A stretch of 64,000 nucleotides of DNA from Methanospirillum stamsii (GTDB lineage Archaea > Halobacteriota > Methanomicrobia > Methanomicrobiales > Methanospirillaceae), in the NCBI RefSeq assembly GCF_003173335.1, contig NZ_QGMZ01000006.1, forward strand, positions 145,310 through 209,309. The letters are read 5' to 3'. Shown in pieces: positions 18,653-30,600 of this stretch (position 1 is its first letter; each line of letters begins with the position of its first letter). The notes beneath the pieces were generated by a model. That model saw only the letters and a list, made by a program, of their open reading frames with translations, was not told the DNA's origin and did not search any database. Made by a program: the position numbers and the translations under genes.

Positions 18653-21600
18653 TTGTGGAACATATCATTATTCAGACAAAAAATAATAAAAAAAGAACCT
18701 GGCATTTTATATTCAGATACAGGCCCGATTCGTGATGAACTCTATAGCGGGGACCAACTGATAGAACATGCAAAAGAATCTGCCAGTTCATTTAGAATAG
18801 ATACCAGGCAAGGACTTGACCGTCTTCTTCCAAGACTTGCAGAGAATGAAATAATCCTCCTTAAAACACACAAATTACTGAATAAATCCTTTGAAGAAAA
18901 CCATCCGGTCGCTCCTGCAGGAGAATGGCTTTTGGATAATTTTTACCTTGTTGAGGAACAGGTAAGAACCGCCCGTCTCCATCTCCCTGAAAAATTCAGT
19001 AAAGAACTTCCTCATATGGCTAACGGACCTCTTGAAGGGTATCCCCGGGTTTTTTATATTGCAAGAGAACTCATTGCTCATTCTGATGGGAGAATAGATG
19101 TAAATAATCTCTTTAATTTTATCGATGCATACCAAAGTGTCAGCCCTTTGTTGCTAGGCGAACTCTGGGCTGTTCCAATCATGTTAAGACTGGCTTTGAT
19201 AGAGAATTTACGCAGAATATCTGACATTATCTCTTCAAACAAAACTGATCGTGATTGTGCAGATCACTATGTGGATCGGATGATCGAAGTAGCCAGGAAG
19301 GAACCAAAGAATCTCATCCTTGTTATTGCAGACATGGCACGTTCTGATCCCACCCTTACCAGTGCTTTCGTTGCAGAAATGGCACGAAAATTACAGGGGA
19401 GATCCGGCACTCTCTTATTTCCACTTTCCTGGATAGAACAGAGGCTTACTGAACGAAATCTTACCATCGAACTTTTAATAAATGCTGAGACACAGGCACA
19501 AGCAGCAGATCAGGTATCCTTTGGAAACAGTATTAACAGCCTTCGTCTCCTTGATACAATAGACTGGAGGGATTTCATCGAGAGGTTGAGTGTTGTAGAA
19601 CATTCGCTTCGAAGTGACTCTGCAGATGTATATGCAGAGATGGATTTTGAAACCCGTGACCGGTACCGGCATGCAGTTGAGAAAATTGCAAAAAAAGGGG
19701 GATTCTCTGAGGAACTGGTAGCAAAAAAAGCGGTAGAACTTGCATCCATCCGTCGATTGAATCCTGATAATAATATCCGGAGTTTTCATGTAGGGTATTT
19801 CCTGATTGATGATGGTAAAGAGGAACTTCTGAAAGCACTCTCATACAATCCCCCATATTTAGATCTAATAAAAAAAACCGGACATCGTCTACTCCATACC
19901 CTCTACTTCTCTGCAATTATTTTCATAACTTTCATTGTGGTTTTTTTAGCCTGGAATTGCCATTCTTCCAGCGATTGGATAATTGCTTTGCCTTTTCTTT
20001 ATTTCCTAATTTTTCCGGTAAGTCAGGGAGTGATAGAGATAGTAAACTGGATCTCTTCCCTGGTTCTCTCACCTGTCACTCTCCCAAAGATGGATTATTC
20101 AGAAGGTATCCCGGACAATAAAAAAACAATCGTTGTTATACCTACTGTTCTTTCAGAACTGGCAGATGTTTTAGACCTTATCGACTCACTGGAGATCAGA
20201 TATCTTGCCAACCAGGACAAAAACCTGTATTTTGCGTTATTAACCGATCTTAAGAATGCACCTACAGAAGAGATATCTGAAGATAATATAATAGTCCAAA
20301 AACTGAGTGCAGGAATTCAATCTTTAAATGATAAATACCAAAATGAACGTACAAATCCCTTTTTTCTCATGCACCGGTCCCGTAGCTGGAACCCGGATGA
20401 AAACAAATTCATGGGATATGAAAGGAAAAGAGGAATTCTTGAGGCATTCAGCATACTCCAGTCTGGAACCGGAAAAAACCCATTCTCCTGCCTTATCGGC
20501 AACCCGGACATTCTGAAAGATATACGATATGTAATAACCCTCGATACCGACACAGAACTCCCACGAAATAGTGCAAAAAAACTGATCGGTGCATGTGCTC
20601 ATCCACTTAACAAACCGGTATCAGATCCAATAACCGGGGTGATTCAGAAAGGATACGGCATTCTTCAGCCCCGTGTAACCATCTCTTTATCCAAAACCAC
20701 AGTATCACGATTTGTATCCATATTCGGCGGTGAACAGGGAATAGATCCCTACACCAGGGCCGTGTCTGATGTGTATCAGGATGCTTTTCATGAAGGCTCT
20801 TTTATTGGAAAAGGAATTTATGATCTTGAAGTTTTCTCCAGGACAGTAAAAGGACGATTTCCGGAAAATCTCATTTTAAGTCATGATCTTCTGGAAGGAT
20901 GTTTTGCCAGAACCGGTCTTGTCACTGATGTTCAGATCTTTGAAGAGTTCCCGGGCAGTTATCTGGCGGATATGAAAAGAAGACATAGATGGGTAAGAGG
21001 GGACTGGCAAATACTGCCTTGGTTGTTTCCATCCGTACCGGACAATACATCAGAAAAACACAGAAATCCACTCTCATTTCTCTCCAGATGGAAAATCTTT
21101 GACAACCTGAGAAGAAGTCTGGTAGCTCCTGCAACAATTCTCCTTTTTTTTATTTCATGGATTTTCCTTCAGGATCTTCTCTTCTGGACAGTTTTTATTG
21201 TTTCCCTGTACCTGGTTCCACCGATTATTACTGCAGGCTGGAACTTCCTTAAAAAACCAGCGGAACAGACCAGGAGACTACATTTTCATGATACGGCCAG
21301 AGAATTCCGGGATAAACTAATAATTCATCTCGCTACCCTTACATTCCTTCCCTACGAAGCATATAATAATTTAGATGCAATTCTTCGTTCATGCTGGCGG
21401 ATGACTGTTTCACATCGTAATCTGTTAGAATGGACAACACATCAGGAAGCAGGACGGACAAGCAACTCAGGATTTTTCCATGCATACCGGAATATGTGGC
21501 CAGCTCCCTTACTAGGAATAGCAATTCTCATCTGCATGATAACCGGTAGCATAAGAAATTCTGTTGTCATAACTCTTTTTGCTCTTGCATGGACCCTTTC

Positions 21601-24600
21601 TCCAGCTACTGCCTGGTGGATAAGTAAACCGATAATAAACCAGACCACTCACCTTTCACAGACCCAGCAGCGTTTTTTGCGAGGAATCGCCCGGAAAACC
21701 TGGCGGTTTTTTGAGACATTTGTATCCGCTGAAGATCACTACCTTCCTCCTGATAATTACCAGGAGCAACCAGTTACAGCAATTGCTCATCGTACCTCTC
21801 CAACAGATATCGGGCTCTCTCTTCTATCAACTCTTGCTGCTTACGATTTTGGATATATTCCGGCAGGCATTCTTGTTGACAAAACCCAAAAAACCTTTAC
21901 CACCATGGGAAAATTAAAGAGATTCAGGGGTCATTTTTACAACTGGTACGATACTATCACGTTAGAGCCACTTCTCCCACGGTATATTTCCACTGTCGAT
22001 AGTGGAAATCTTGTTGGTGACATACTTGTTTTGAGGCAGGGATTAGATAAAATTCCAGGGGAACAAATAATTTCCCATTCTTTTTCTGATGGACTCAGTG
22101 ATACGATTCTTCTCCTCTCTGGTGCTCTGGAGAAATATTCGGACCAAATGAAAACAGAGTCAATGGAATTTGTCCAGTCAAAAATAGTCGATCTACAAAA
22201 TACAGTAACCCCGATGCCGTGTAGAACCTATGAAATCCAGGATTACCTCTCAAATATTAATAGAATTGCTGAGGAAATCTTCGCCATACTCAATTCTCAT
22301 CCTGATGATGAATCTCGATATTGGGCAGGTGCAATTAAACGCCAGATAGAACCATTTACTACCGATCTGATGAGATTTGTTTCCTGGGGATCCACAGGAA
22401 ACCTCCCTGAGAACTTAAGAAATGAGATTCCATTGGATCTGGTTCCATATCTCTCAATTTTTAGTGCAAAACTAGAAATCCTGAACAATCAATTGCCAAC
22501 ATTCAGAGAAATTGCAGAAATACGACAAAACCTCTTAAAAGAGATAGTTCCTCTTTTGAATTGGCTGGAAAACCAAAAAGAGACGGAAAATGCATCAGGT
22601 TCAGGATATCAATGGCTTGTCCGGACTCTTGATGAGATTCAGCATTCGAGTAAGCAGGCAGAAGAGTTACTTGTGCTATTGTCATTCCTTACAGATAAGT
22701 GCCATGAATTCTCTGAAATTGAATTTGAATTTTTGTATGATCAGACAAGTAATCTCCTTTCAATCGGATATAATGCGACAGATCTGAAACGTGATGCAAG
22801 TTTTTATGATTTACTGGCATCAGAGGCACGACTTACCAGTTTTATTGGTATTGCCCGAGGTCAGCTTCCGCAGGAACATTGGTTTGCCTTAGGGCGTCTG
22901 CTTACGACAACCGGAAAAGGAAAACCGACACTCATTTCATGGAGTGGATCGATGTTCGAATATCTAATGCCCCTCCTGGTGATGCCCACTTACGAAAATA
23001 CTCTTCTTGATAGGACGTATCATGCAATAGTAGCCAGACAAATGGAATATGGCAGGCAAAGAAGTATCCCATGGGGGATTTCAGAGTCCGGGTATAACAT
23101 CACTGATACCATGAAAAATTATCAGTACCGGGCATTTGGAGTTCCAGGCCTTGGATTCAAACGAGGTCTTTCTGAAGACTTGGTCATTGCTCCTTATGCG
23201 GCAATAATGGGACTGATGGTAGATCCCCCTGCAGCATATGTGAATATCAAAGAGATGGAGACTCTTGGTTACGAAGGTCAGTATGGGTTTTATGAAGCCG
23301 TGGATTTTACTCCGTCCAGAGTCCCTCCAGGCAAAAAACATGCAATAGTACAATCATTCATGGTGCACCACCAGGGAATGGCTCTTCTCTCCCTCGCTTA
23401 TACCCTTCTGGATCGCCCGATGCAAAAAAGATTTGAAGCAGATCCGATTCTTCATGCAACGTTGATGCTACTTCAGGAAAAAATGCCACGGATAGCACCC
23501 TTTTATCCACATACCGGAGATCTTCAGGGGGTTCATAAAAAAACAGGTATTTCAGAATCTTTTATGCGAACCTTCAATACAGCAGACACACCCCGTCCTG
23601 AAGTGCATCTCCTCTCAAACGGCAGATTCCATATTATGATAACGAATAGTGGATCAGGCTACACCCGATGGAATGATCTTGCAATAACAAGGTGGCGGGA
23701 AGATCCTACCACTGACAATTGCGGTTCGTTCTGCTATATCAGGGATCTTGCAAGTGGGGAATTCTGGTCAAACGGATATCAACCAACCATAAAAAAACCT
23801 GATACATACCAGGTAGTATTCAAACAGGCCTGTGCTGAGTTTCATCGAAAAGACAGGGAATTTGATACGCGTACCGAGATTATTGTCTCTCCGGAGGATG
23901 ATGTCGAACTACGCAGGATACGGGTGACAAACAGATCCTGGAAACGGCGAACCATTGAATTTACCAGTTACGCCGAAGTGGTACTTGCCCCTCAGTCTTC
24001 AGATGAATCCCATCCGGCCTTTAGTAACCTGTTTGTTCAGACGGAAATAATCAGGGAGAAAAATGCAATATTAGCTACGAGAAGACCACGATCAGCAGGA
24101 GAAAATCCCCCCTGGATGCTCCATCTTATGACGACTCATGGAAATCAGGTACGAAATGTTTCATTTGAGACAGATCGCTCTCAATTTATCGGTCGGGGAA
24201 ATTCTCTTTCAAATCCTGTTGCTATGACCGATTCTTCTACCCTTTCTGATACTTCTGGTTCTGTTCTTGACCCCGTTGTTTCAATTAGATGCACTATCAC
24301 TTTGGAACCACAGGAAACAGCAGGAGTGAATATCTTTACCGGAGTTTGTGAAAGCCGTGATGGGTCAGTATCCCTGATAGAAAAGTATTACGATGAATAC
24401 ATCGCTGACCGGGTTTCAGAATTAGCCTGGACTCATACCCAGGTTATGCTTACCCAGCTTAATGCAACTGAACGTGATGCACAATTGTATGGAGCACTCG
24501 CATCTTCAATTATTTACGCAAATCCTTCAAGAAGGGCAGCCAGGAAAGTGCTGCAAAAGAATACCCGGGGGCAGTCAGGTCTTTGGGGGTATGGTATTTC

Positions 24601-27430
24601 AGGTGATGTCCCTATTGTGCTTGTCCGGATTCAGAGCAGGAAACATATCCGTCTTATAAAAGAAATGGTTCAGGCACATGCCTACTGGAGAATGAAAGGA
24701 CTGGTTGTTGACCTGGTAATCTGGAATGAAGATCAATCAGGATACCGACAGGAACTGAATGAAGAAATTATGCATCAGATGCCCCAGGGGACTGATTCGA
24801 TGTTATTAAACCAGAAAGGGGGCATTTTTATCAGACGTCTTGAGCAGATGTCTGACGAGGATCGCATCCTTATCCAGACCGTGGCCCGGATGATAATTTC
24901 TGATAGATGGGGCACCCTTACGGAACAGATTGAACGTGAATCAGGGGACGAGATAAAAGTCTCTCATTTGCTCCCTTCACGTTCACCTTCCGATGAAAAA
25001 GAAGCAGATTTGCATATATCAGGCGATGATCTTCTCTATTTTAATGGTACCGGAGGATTTTCTCAGGATGGAAAAGAATATTTCATCTTTACAGGAAAAG
25101 GAAAAAAAACACCTGCACCCTGGATAAATGTCATTGCTAACGAGAATTTTGGGACGATACTATCAGAGAGTGGAAGTTCGTATACCTGGAGTGAAAATTC
25201 TCATGAATTCAGGCTCACCCCTTGGATGAACGACCCGGTACAGGATCTTTCAGGAGAGGTCATTTATATCAGGGACGAAGAGACGGGGGAATACTGGTCT
25301 CCTACTCCTTTCCCTGCAGGAAGAGAAAATAGTTACATTGTTCGGCATGGATTTGGATATTCTGTTTTTAAGTCATGTAAAGGGGGAATTCTTACAGAAC
25401 TAACAGTCTTTGTGTCAATCAACCTTCCGGTGAAAGTTATGTCTCTTCGGATAAGAAACCAGTCCGGCCGGACCAGAACTCTGTCAGTCACCGGATATGT
25501 TGAATGGACTCTTGCAGAACTCAGATCAAAATCACTTTTCTACGTGATTACAGAAACCGATAAGGATTCATGCGCAGTTTTTGCTAAAAATCCATATAAT
25601 AATGAATTTCCAGGAAGAGTCGCATTTCTTGATTCAAACATCGTTAGTCGCACCATAACCGGTGACCGGTATGAGTTCATCGGGAGAAACAGAGGACTAG
25701 ATAAACCTGCAGGAATGGAACAGGTTCACTTATCAAATAAAGTTGGAGCCGGGCTTGATCCCTGTGCAGCGATGCAAGTTCCCTGTGAACTTACTGATGG
25801 TGAGGAACAGGAAATTATTTTTACCCTCGGCGTGGGGAAAGATGATGAAGATGCAAAAAACCTTGTCAAACAAACCCGGGGAATAGGAAAAGCACGTGCA
25901 ATGTTAAAAGAGTTGCATGAATATTGGAATGAAACGCTAAACCAGGTTAAAATCAGAACCCCTGATCCATCTGTGGATCTTCTCATGAATGGATGGCTCA
26001 TATACCAGACAATTACCTGCAGACTCTGGGCACGAACGGGATTTTATCAATCCGGAGGGGCATTCGGATTTCGGGATCAATTGCAGGACGTGATGGCTCT
26101 CATACATACAAGACCGGAACTTGTGAGAGCACAACTTCTTCTCAATTCCGGACACCAGTTTGTTGAAGGGGATGTCCAGCACTGGTGGCACCCGCCAGGA
26201 AACCGGGGAGTCCGGACCAGATGCTCTGACGATTATTTATGGCTCCCATTTGTCACCTGTCGGTATGTACTAAGTACCAATGACACGGGAATTCTGGATG
26301 AACCAATACCTTATCTCGAAGGGAGGAAAATTCTCCCGGATGAGGATTCATATTATGACCTGCCAGGCAAATCCGGGGAATCTGGAACCTTATACGAACA
26401 CTGCACCCGGGCAATCCGGTTCGGTTTAAAATTTGGAATACACGGCCTTCCTCTTATTGGAACCGGAGACTGGAATGATGGAATGAATCTGGTTGGTGCT
26501 GGAGGAAAAGGGGAGAGTGTATGGTTGGGATTTTTCCTTTATGATCTATTAATTCAATTTCAAAAAATTGCAGAATTGTATCATGATCCTGCATTTGCAT
26601 CATTTTGTCTGACGAATGCCAGGGAGCTTAAGAAAAATCTGGAGATACATGGATGGGATGGGAAATGGAACCTTCGTGCATACTTTGACTCAGGCGAACC
26701 TCTTGGCTCTGTTACAAATCAGGAATGCAAGATAGATTCTATTGCACAAAGTTGGGCAGTTCTATCCGGTGCCATATCAGAAGAAAAAGCAATGTCCGCG
26801 ATGGGTGCAGTGAAAGAGCTTCTTATCAGGCATGATGACAAGCTAATAACTCTCTTTACCCCTCCGTTTAACAACGACCCCATAGATCCAGGATATATCA
26901 AAGGATATGTCCCCGGGGTCAGGGAGAACGGAGGGCATTATTCCCATGCTGCAATCTGGGTCGTGATGGCTTTTGCTGCATTGTGTGATCATGAAACCGC
27001 CTGGAGTTTGCTGCCACTTATTAATCCGGTTCATCATTGTAAAACACCTGTTGATGTGACGAAATACCGGGTCGAGCCGTACGTTATCGCCTCAGATATC
27101 TATGCTGCTCCTCCTCATACCGGTAGGGGAGGCTGGACCTGGTACTCTGGTTCTGCAGGGTGGATGTATACACTCATTCTGGAGTCACTTCTCGGATTAA
27201 GACTCACCGGAGAGATTATAACATTAGAACCCTGTATTCCGGCAACATGGAAGTCATTTCAGATTGATTACCGATACCGGTCAACAATATATCATATTGA
27301 GGTAATGAATTCTGGCAGGGGATTACAGGTACAATCAGTTGATATTGATGGTATTTCCCAGGATGACAAAAAGATACATCTGATTGATGATCAAAGAGAA
27401 CACTCAATAGTAATACATCTTGGAAATTAA
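18653..27430 (+). CDS. Giant cyclic beta-glucan synthase-like protein (GT84-GH144-GH94)
   Basis: A 2925-residue protein with the architecture of NdvB/ChvB cyclic beta-1,2-glucan synthases. After an N-terminal region and two membrane helices (about 417-455), the glycosyltransferase holds LDTDTELP (about 629-636) and RRHRWVRGDWQILPW (about 775-790); more helices follow (about 825-870, 955-1000). The glucoamylase-like domain (about 1380-1600) has SEARLTSFIGIARG and QSFMVHHQGMALLS. Two GH94 beta-sandwich regions begin near 1630 and 2128, and the GH94 phosphorylase catalytic domain (about 2400-2900) has GTGDWNDGMN with D2609 as likely general acid. Start is TTG, with GGAGAAAG 7-11 bases before. 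Cyclic product is inferred; linear beta-glucan or glycan phosphorolysis is possible. Confidence 0.88.
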   Translation: MWNISLFRQKIIKKEPGILYSDTGPIRDELYSGDQLIEHAKESASSFRIDTRQGLDRLLPRLAENEIILLKTHKLLNKSFEENHPVAPAGEWLLDNFYLVEEQVRTARLHLPEKFSKELPHMANGPLEGYPRVFYIARELIAHSDGRIDVNNLFNFIDAYQSVSPLLLGELWAVPIMLRLALIENLRRISDIISSNKTDRDCADHYVDRMIEVARKEPKNLILVIADMARSDPTLTSAFVAEMARKLQGRSGTLLFPLSWIEQRLTERNLTIELLINAETQAQAADQVSFGNSINSLRLLDTIDWRDFIERLSVVEHSLRSDSADVYAEMDFETRDRYRHAVEKIAKKGGFSEELVAKKAVELASIRRLNPDNNIRSFHVGYFLIDDGKEELLKALSYNPPYLDLIKKTGHRLLHTLYFSAIIFITFIVVFLAWNCHSSSDWIIALPFLYFLIFPVSQGVIEIVNWISSLVLSPVTLPKMDYSEGIPDNKKTIVVIPTVLSELADVLDLIDSLEIRYLANQDKNLYFALLTDLKNAPTEEISEDNIIVQKLSAGIQSLNDKYQNERTNPFFLMHRSRSWNPDENKFMGYERKRGILEAFSILQSGTGKNPFSCLIGNPDILKDIRYVITLDTDTELPRNSAKKLIGACAHPLNKPVSDPITGVIQKGYGILQPRVTISLSKTTVSRFVSIFGGEQGIDPYTRAVSDVYQDAFHEGSFIGKGIYDLEVFSRTVKGRFPENLILSHDLLEGCFARTGLVTDVQIFEEFPGSYLADMKRRHRWVRGDWQILPWLFPSVPDNTSEKHRNPLSFLSRWKIFDNLRRSLVAPATILLFFISWIFLQDLLFWTVFIVSLYLVPPIITAGWNFLKKPAEQTRRLHFHDTAREFRDKLIIHLATLTFLPYEAYNNLDAILRSCWRMTVSHRNLLEWTTHQEAGRTSNSGFFHAYRNMWPAPLLGIAILICMITGSIRNSVVITLFALAWTLSPATAWWISKPIINQTTHLSQTQQRFLRGIARKTWRFFETFVSAEDHYLPPDNYQEQPVTAIAHRTSPTDIGLSLLSTLAAYDFGYIPAGILVDKTQKTFTTMGKLKRFRGHFYNWYDTITLEPLLPRYISTVDSGNLVGDILVLRQGLDKIPGEQIISHSFSDGLSDTILLLSGALEKYSDQMKTESMEFVQSKIVDLQNTVTPMPCRTYEIQDYLSNINRIAEEIFAILNSHPDDESRYWAGAIKRQIEPFTTDLMRFVSWGSTGNLPENLRNEIPLDLVPYLSIFSAKLEILNNQLPTFREIAEIRQNLLKEIVPLLNWLENQKETENASGSGYQWLVRTLDEIQHSSKQAEELLVLLSFLTDKCHEFSEIEFEFLYDQTSNLLSIGYNATDLKRDASFYDLLASEARLTSFIGIARGQLPQEHWFALGRLLTTTGKGKPTLISWSGSMFEYLMPLLVMPTYENTLLDRTYHAIVARQMEYGRQRSIPWGISESGYNITDTMKNYQYRAFGVPGLGFKRGLSEDLVIAPYAAIMGLMVDPPAAYVNIKEMETLGYEGQYGFYEAVDFTPSRVPPGKKHAIVQSFMVHHQGMALLSLAYTLLDRPMQKRFEADPILHATLMLLQEKMPRIAPFYPHTGDLQGVHKKTGISESFMRTFNTADTPRPEVHLLSNGRFHIMITNSGSGYTRWNDLAITRWREDPTTDNCGSFCYIRDLASGEFWSNGYQPTIKKPDTYQVVFKQACAEFHRKDREFDTRTEIIVSPEDDVELRRIRVTNRSWKRRTIEFTSYAEVVLAPQSSDESHPAFSNLFVQTEIIREKNAILATRRPRSAGENPPWMLHLMTTHGNQVRNVSFETDRSQFIGRGNSLSNPVAMTDSSTLSDTSGSVLDPVVSIRCTITLEPQETAGVNIFTGVCESRDGSVSLIEKYYDEYIADRVSELAWTHTQVMLTQLNATERDAQLYGALASSIIYANPSRRAARKVLQKNTRGQSGLWGYGISGDVPIVLVRIQSRKHIRLIKEMVQAHAYWRMKGLVVDLVIWNEDQSGYRQELNEEIMHQMPQGTDSMLLNQKGGIFIRRLEQMSDEDRILIQTVARMIISDRWGTLTEQIERESGDEIKVSHLLPSRSPSDEKEADLHISGDDLLYFNGTGGFSQDGKEYFIFTGKGKKTPAPWINVIANENFGTILSESGSSYTWSENSHEFRLTPWMNDPVQDLSGEVIYIRDEETGEYWSPTPFPAGRENSYIVRHGFGYSVFKSCKGGILTELTVFVSINLPVKVMSLRIRNQSGRTRTLSVTGYVEWTLAELRSKSLFYVITETDKDSCAVFAKNPYNNEFPGRVAFLDSNIVSRTITGDRYEFIGRNRGLDKPAGMEQVHLSNKVGAGLDPCAAMQVPCELTDGEEQEIIFTLGVGKDDEDAKNLVKQTRGIGKARAMLKELHEYWNETLNQVKIRTPDPSVDLLMNGWLIYQTITCRLWARTGFYQSGGAFGFRDQLQDVMALIHTRPELVRAQLLLNSGHQFVEGDVQHWWHPPGNRGVRTRCSDDYLWLPFVTCRYVLSTNDTGILDEPIPYLEGRKILPDEDSYYDLPGKSGESGTLYEHCTRAIRFGLKFGIHGLPLIGTGDWNDGMNLVGAGGKGESVWLGFFLYDLLIQFQKIAELYHDPAFASFCLTNARELKKNLEIHGWDGKWNLRAYFDSGEPLGSVTNQECKIDSIAQSWAVLSGAISEEKAMSAMGAVKELLIRHDDKLITLFTPPFNNDPIDPGYIKGYVPGVRENGGHYSHAAIWVVMAFAALCDHETAWSLLPLINPVHHCKTPVDVTKYRVEPYVIASDIYAAPPHTGRGGWTWYSGSAGWMYTLILESLLGLRLTGEIITLEPCIPATWKSFQIDYRYRSTIYHIEVMNSGRGLQVQSVDIDGISQDDKKIHLIDDQREHSIVIHLGN

Positions 27431-27638
27431 TATATCCTGATAGAATGACAGATATCACAGTAAATGCAGTGTATCAAATGATTAAACAAATTTTACGTAA
27501 ATATTTTCAAAAACCATAATTATTATTTAATCAACATCATAATGGAGATACTAATCATCTTATGCTGGATTTCACATTGTTCCAACCATCAGAATCCACC
27601 TTTGAATATAATTTTGTAAAAACAGGGAATATTACCTC

Positions 27639-30600
27639 ATGTCAGGATTATCCAAAGAAAAATCAGAACTGAGATCTATCCCAGAACGAAATAATAGTTC
27701 CCCACCTATTGTTGGAATTGGAGCATCAGCCGGAGGCCTTGAAGCTTTCGAAAAATTTTTTCATTCTGTTCCAATTGATACCGGGATAATTTATATTCTT
27801 GTCCCCCATCTTGATCCAGATCACGAGAGTATGCTCGTTGATATTCTCGGAAGAGTAACAAAATTATCTGTTCTTGAAGCGAAAGACCAGATGGAGGTTC
27901 ATCCAAACCATGTTTACATTATTCCCCCGAACCGTGAGATGACTTTTTGCAAACGCAGGATTAATCTCAGCATTCCTGACACAGTTCATGGCCAGCCCAT
28001 GAAAATTGATCTGTTCTTTCGTTCTCTCGCTGAAGAACTGGGAGATAGAGCCATAGGTATAATTTTCTCCGGTACCGGGACTGATGGAACCTTAGGTCTC
28101 CGGGCTATTCAGGGAGTTGGAGGACTTACCTTTGTACAGGATCCAAAAACGGCAAAATATAACGGTATGCCATCGAGTGCAATAAATGCAGGATATGCAA
28201 CATATGTTCTCCCGGTAGAACAGATCCCTGCCAGGCTTATTGATACTCTGAAGAATTTCTATGATCAAAAAACCGGGTTTTCCCTAGTTTCAAGTGAACC
28301 ACCTGTATTAGACAAAAAAGAAGCATTGTCGCGGATACTACAAATTATCAAATCCAAAACCGGCCATGATTTCTCACAATACAAAAAGAGTACAATTCTG
28401 CGTAGAATTTCCAGGCGTATGTCAGTTCATACCATAGAAGATCTGGATGGTTACGCTGGGTTTCTGCAGGAAAATTCAGAAGAAGTCAGAATTCTCTTTC
28501 GGGAATTGCTCATCAATGTTACCAGTTTTTTTCGTGACCCTGAAGCATTCGAATTTTTAAAAAATAAGGTTCTTTTAGATTTAATCAGAGTAAAAGAAAA
28601 TTTTGAAGCATTCCGGGTCTGGGTGCCTGGTTGCGCAACTGGTGAAGAAGCATACTCACTTGCAATTATCATCAGAGAAGTACTTGATGAATTGGAGAAA
28701 GATTGTAAGGTCCAGATATACAGCACTGATATCGCTGAAGATGTCATAGCCATCGCACGAAGGGGTTTTTATCCACCAAATATTGTTACGGATATCACTC
28801 CGGAACGCCTGAACAAATTCTTTGTCCGGGAAGAGACAGGATTTCAGGTTAAAAAGGAAATTAGGGAGATGGTAATTTACGCAACCCAGAATATCATCAG
28901 GGATCCTCCGTTCATCAAACTGGATCTCTTAAGTAGCCGTAATCTTCTCATTTATCTTGAACCAGAACTCCAGTCCAGAGTGATTCCCGCTTTTCATTAT
29001 TCATTAAATCCGGGAGGAATACTATTCCTCTCGAGATCTGAGAGTGTTGGAACCCATCAGGATATATTTAAACCACTGAGTAGAAAGTGGAAGATCTACC
29101 AGGCGACAGGAATCAGAAGCCCGGTTCTGGCAACCATGGAAACCGCCCAAACTAATGGTATTTTATATCCACCCACATTTCATTCAGACATCCCATCCGG
29201 ACACAAAGAGCCGAAAGTAGTCGAACTGACAAAAAATGCATTACTTAAAGCCTACATCCCTCCATCCGTCGTAACAGATGAAGATGGAAATATTATCTAT
29301 GTATATGGGGATACCGGAAAATTTCTTCGTCCGGCGCAGGGGCAGGCCACTTTGTCAGTTGTTGAGATGGCACGTGAAGGATTGCAATTAGAGCTCAGGT
29401 CTGCAATTACTATCGCAAAAACCAAGAAGACCATAGTTGTCAAAAAAGATCTGCAGGTGCGAACCAATGGTGGGTTTGAAACGGTTCATCTCGAAGTAAG
29501 GTCTGTAACAAGTTCAGAAACGACACAAAATATTCTGATTATCAGTTTTATTGTAAGCGATACAGATGACCTCGGGGAAGAATCCTTCAGGAAACAACAT
29601 TCAGGCAAAAAACACATACAACCTGAACCAATAAAAAAACTTGAGGAAGAACTCCAATATACAAAAGAAAACCTTAATGCCACTATCGAGGAGATGCAGG
29701 CCGCTAATGAAGAACTGCAATCAACCAATGAGGAACTCCAGTCCACAAATGAGGAACTTGAAACATCAAAAGAGGAAATTCAATCCGTCAATGAAGAGAT
29801 GATGACAGTAAACGCCGAATTACAGGCAAAAATCAGTCAACTTGCTGAAATGCAAAATGATATGAAAAATCTCCTGAGTAGTACAGGGATTGGGACAATC
29901 TTCCTTGATACTGATTTTGTCATTCGGTGGTTTACCCCTGAGGCAACAACGCTCTATAAACTCGTTGTTTCTGATGTAGGAAGAAAACTCTGTGATATCA
30001 AATCTATGATAGTACAGGATGATCTGATTGAGGAAGCACAAATTGTCCTTGATTCTCTTGTTCCAAAAGAAAAAGAGATAAAGACAATGGATAATACATG
30101 GTTTCTGGTCAGAATTTTACCCTACCGGACTCTTGAGAACGTTATCGACGGCATAGTGTTATCCTTTACCGATATTAACATTCGGAAAATTGCTGAAGAG
30201 GAAGTAATCCAGTCACGTGAGTATGCAGAGAATATCGTGAACACAATACGGGATCCTCTCCTTGTTCTGGACAAGAATTTAACCGTTGTGTCAGCGAGTC
30301 ATTCGTATTATCGAATCTTTCATACATCAGCACCTGAAATAGAGGGGAAAAAACTTACAGAGATCAATAATAATCAATGGAACATCCCCCATCTAATCTC
30401 CCTTCTACAAACAATCCTGCCGGAAAAAACCTCGTTTGAAGATATTGAAGTGAAACACATATTCCCGGACATTGGGGAGCGGATTTTAATTCTGAACGCA
30501 CGTGTTTTAACGGGAAAAAACGGAGTACCGGATCTAATCCTTTTAGCCATAGAAGATATTTCAGAATTAATTCGGACAAAAGAAGCCTTTGAAGAGGCAA

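Noticed and set aside
29640..29830. Repetitive DNA in the CheB-CheR fusion, considered as a tandem repeat or CRISPR-like array
   Set aside because: It encodes the glutamate-rich coiled coil between CheR and PAS; the period follows codons and heptads, and there are no spacers.
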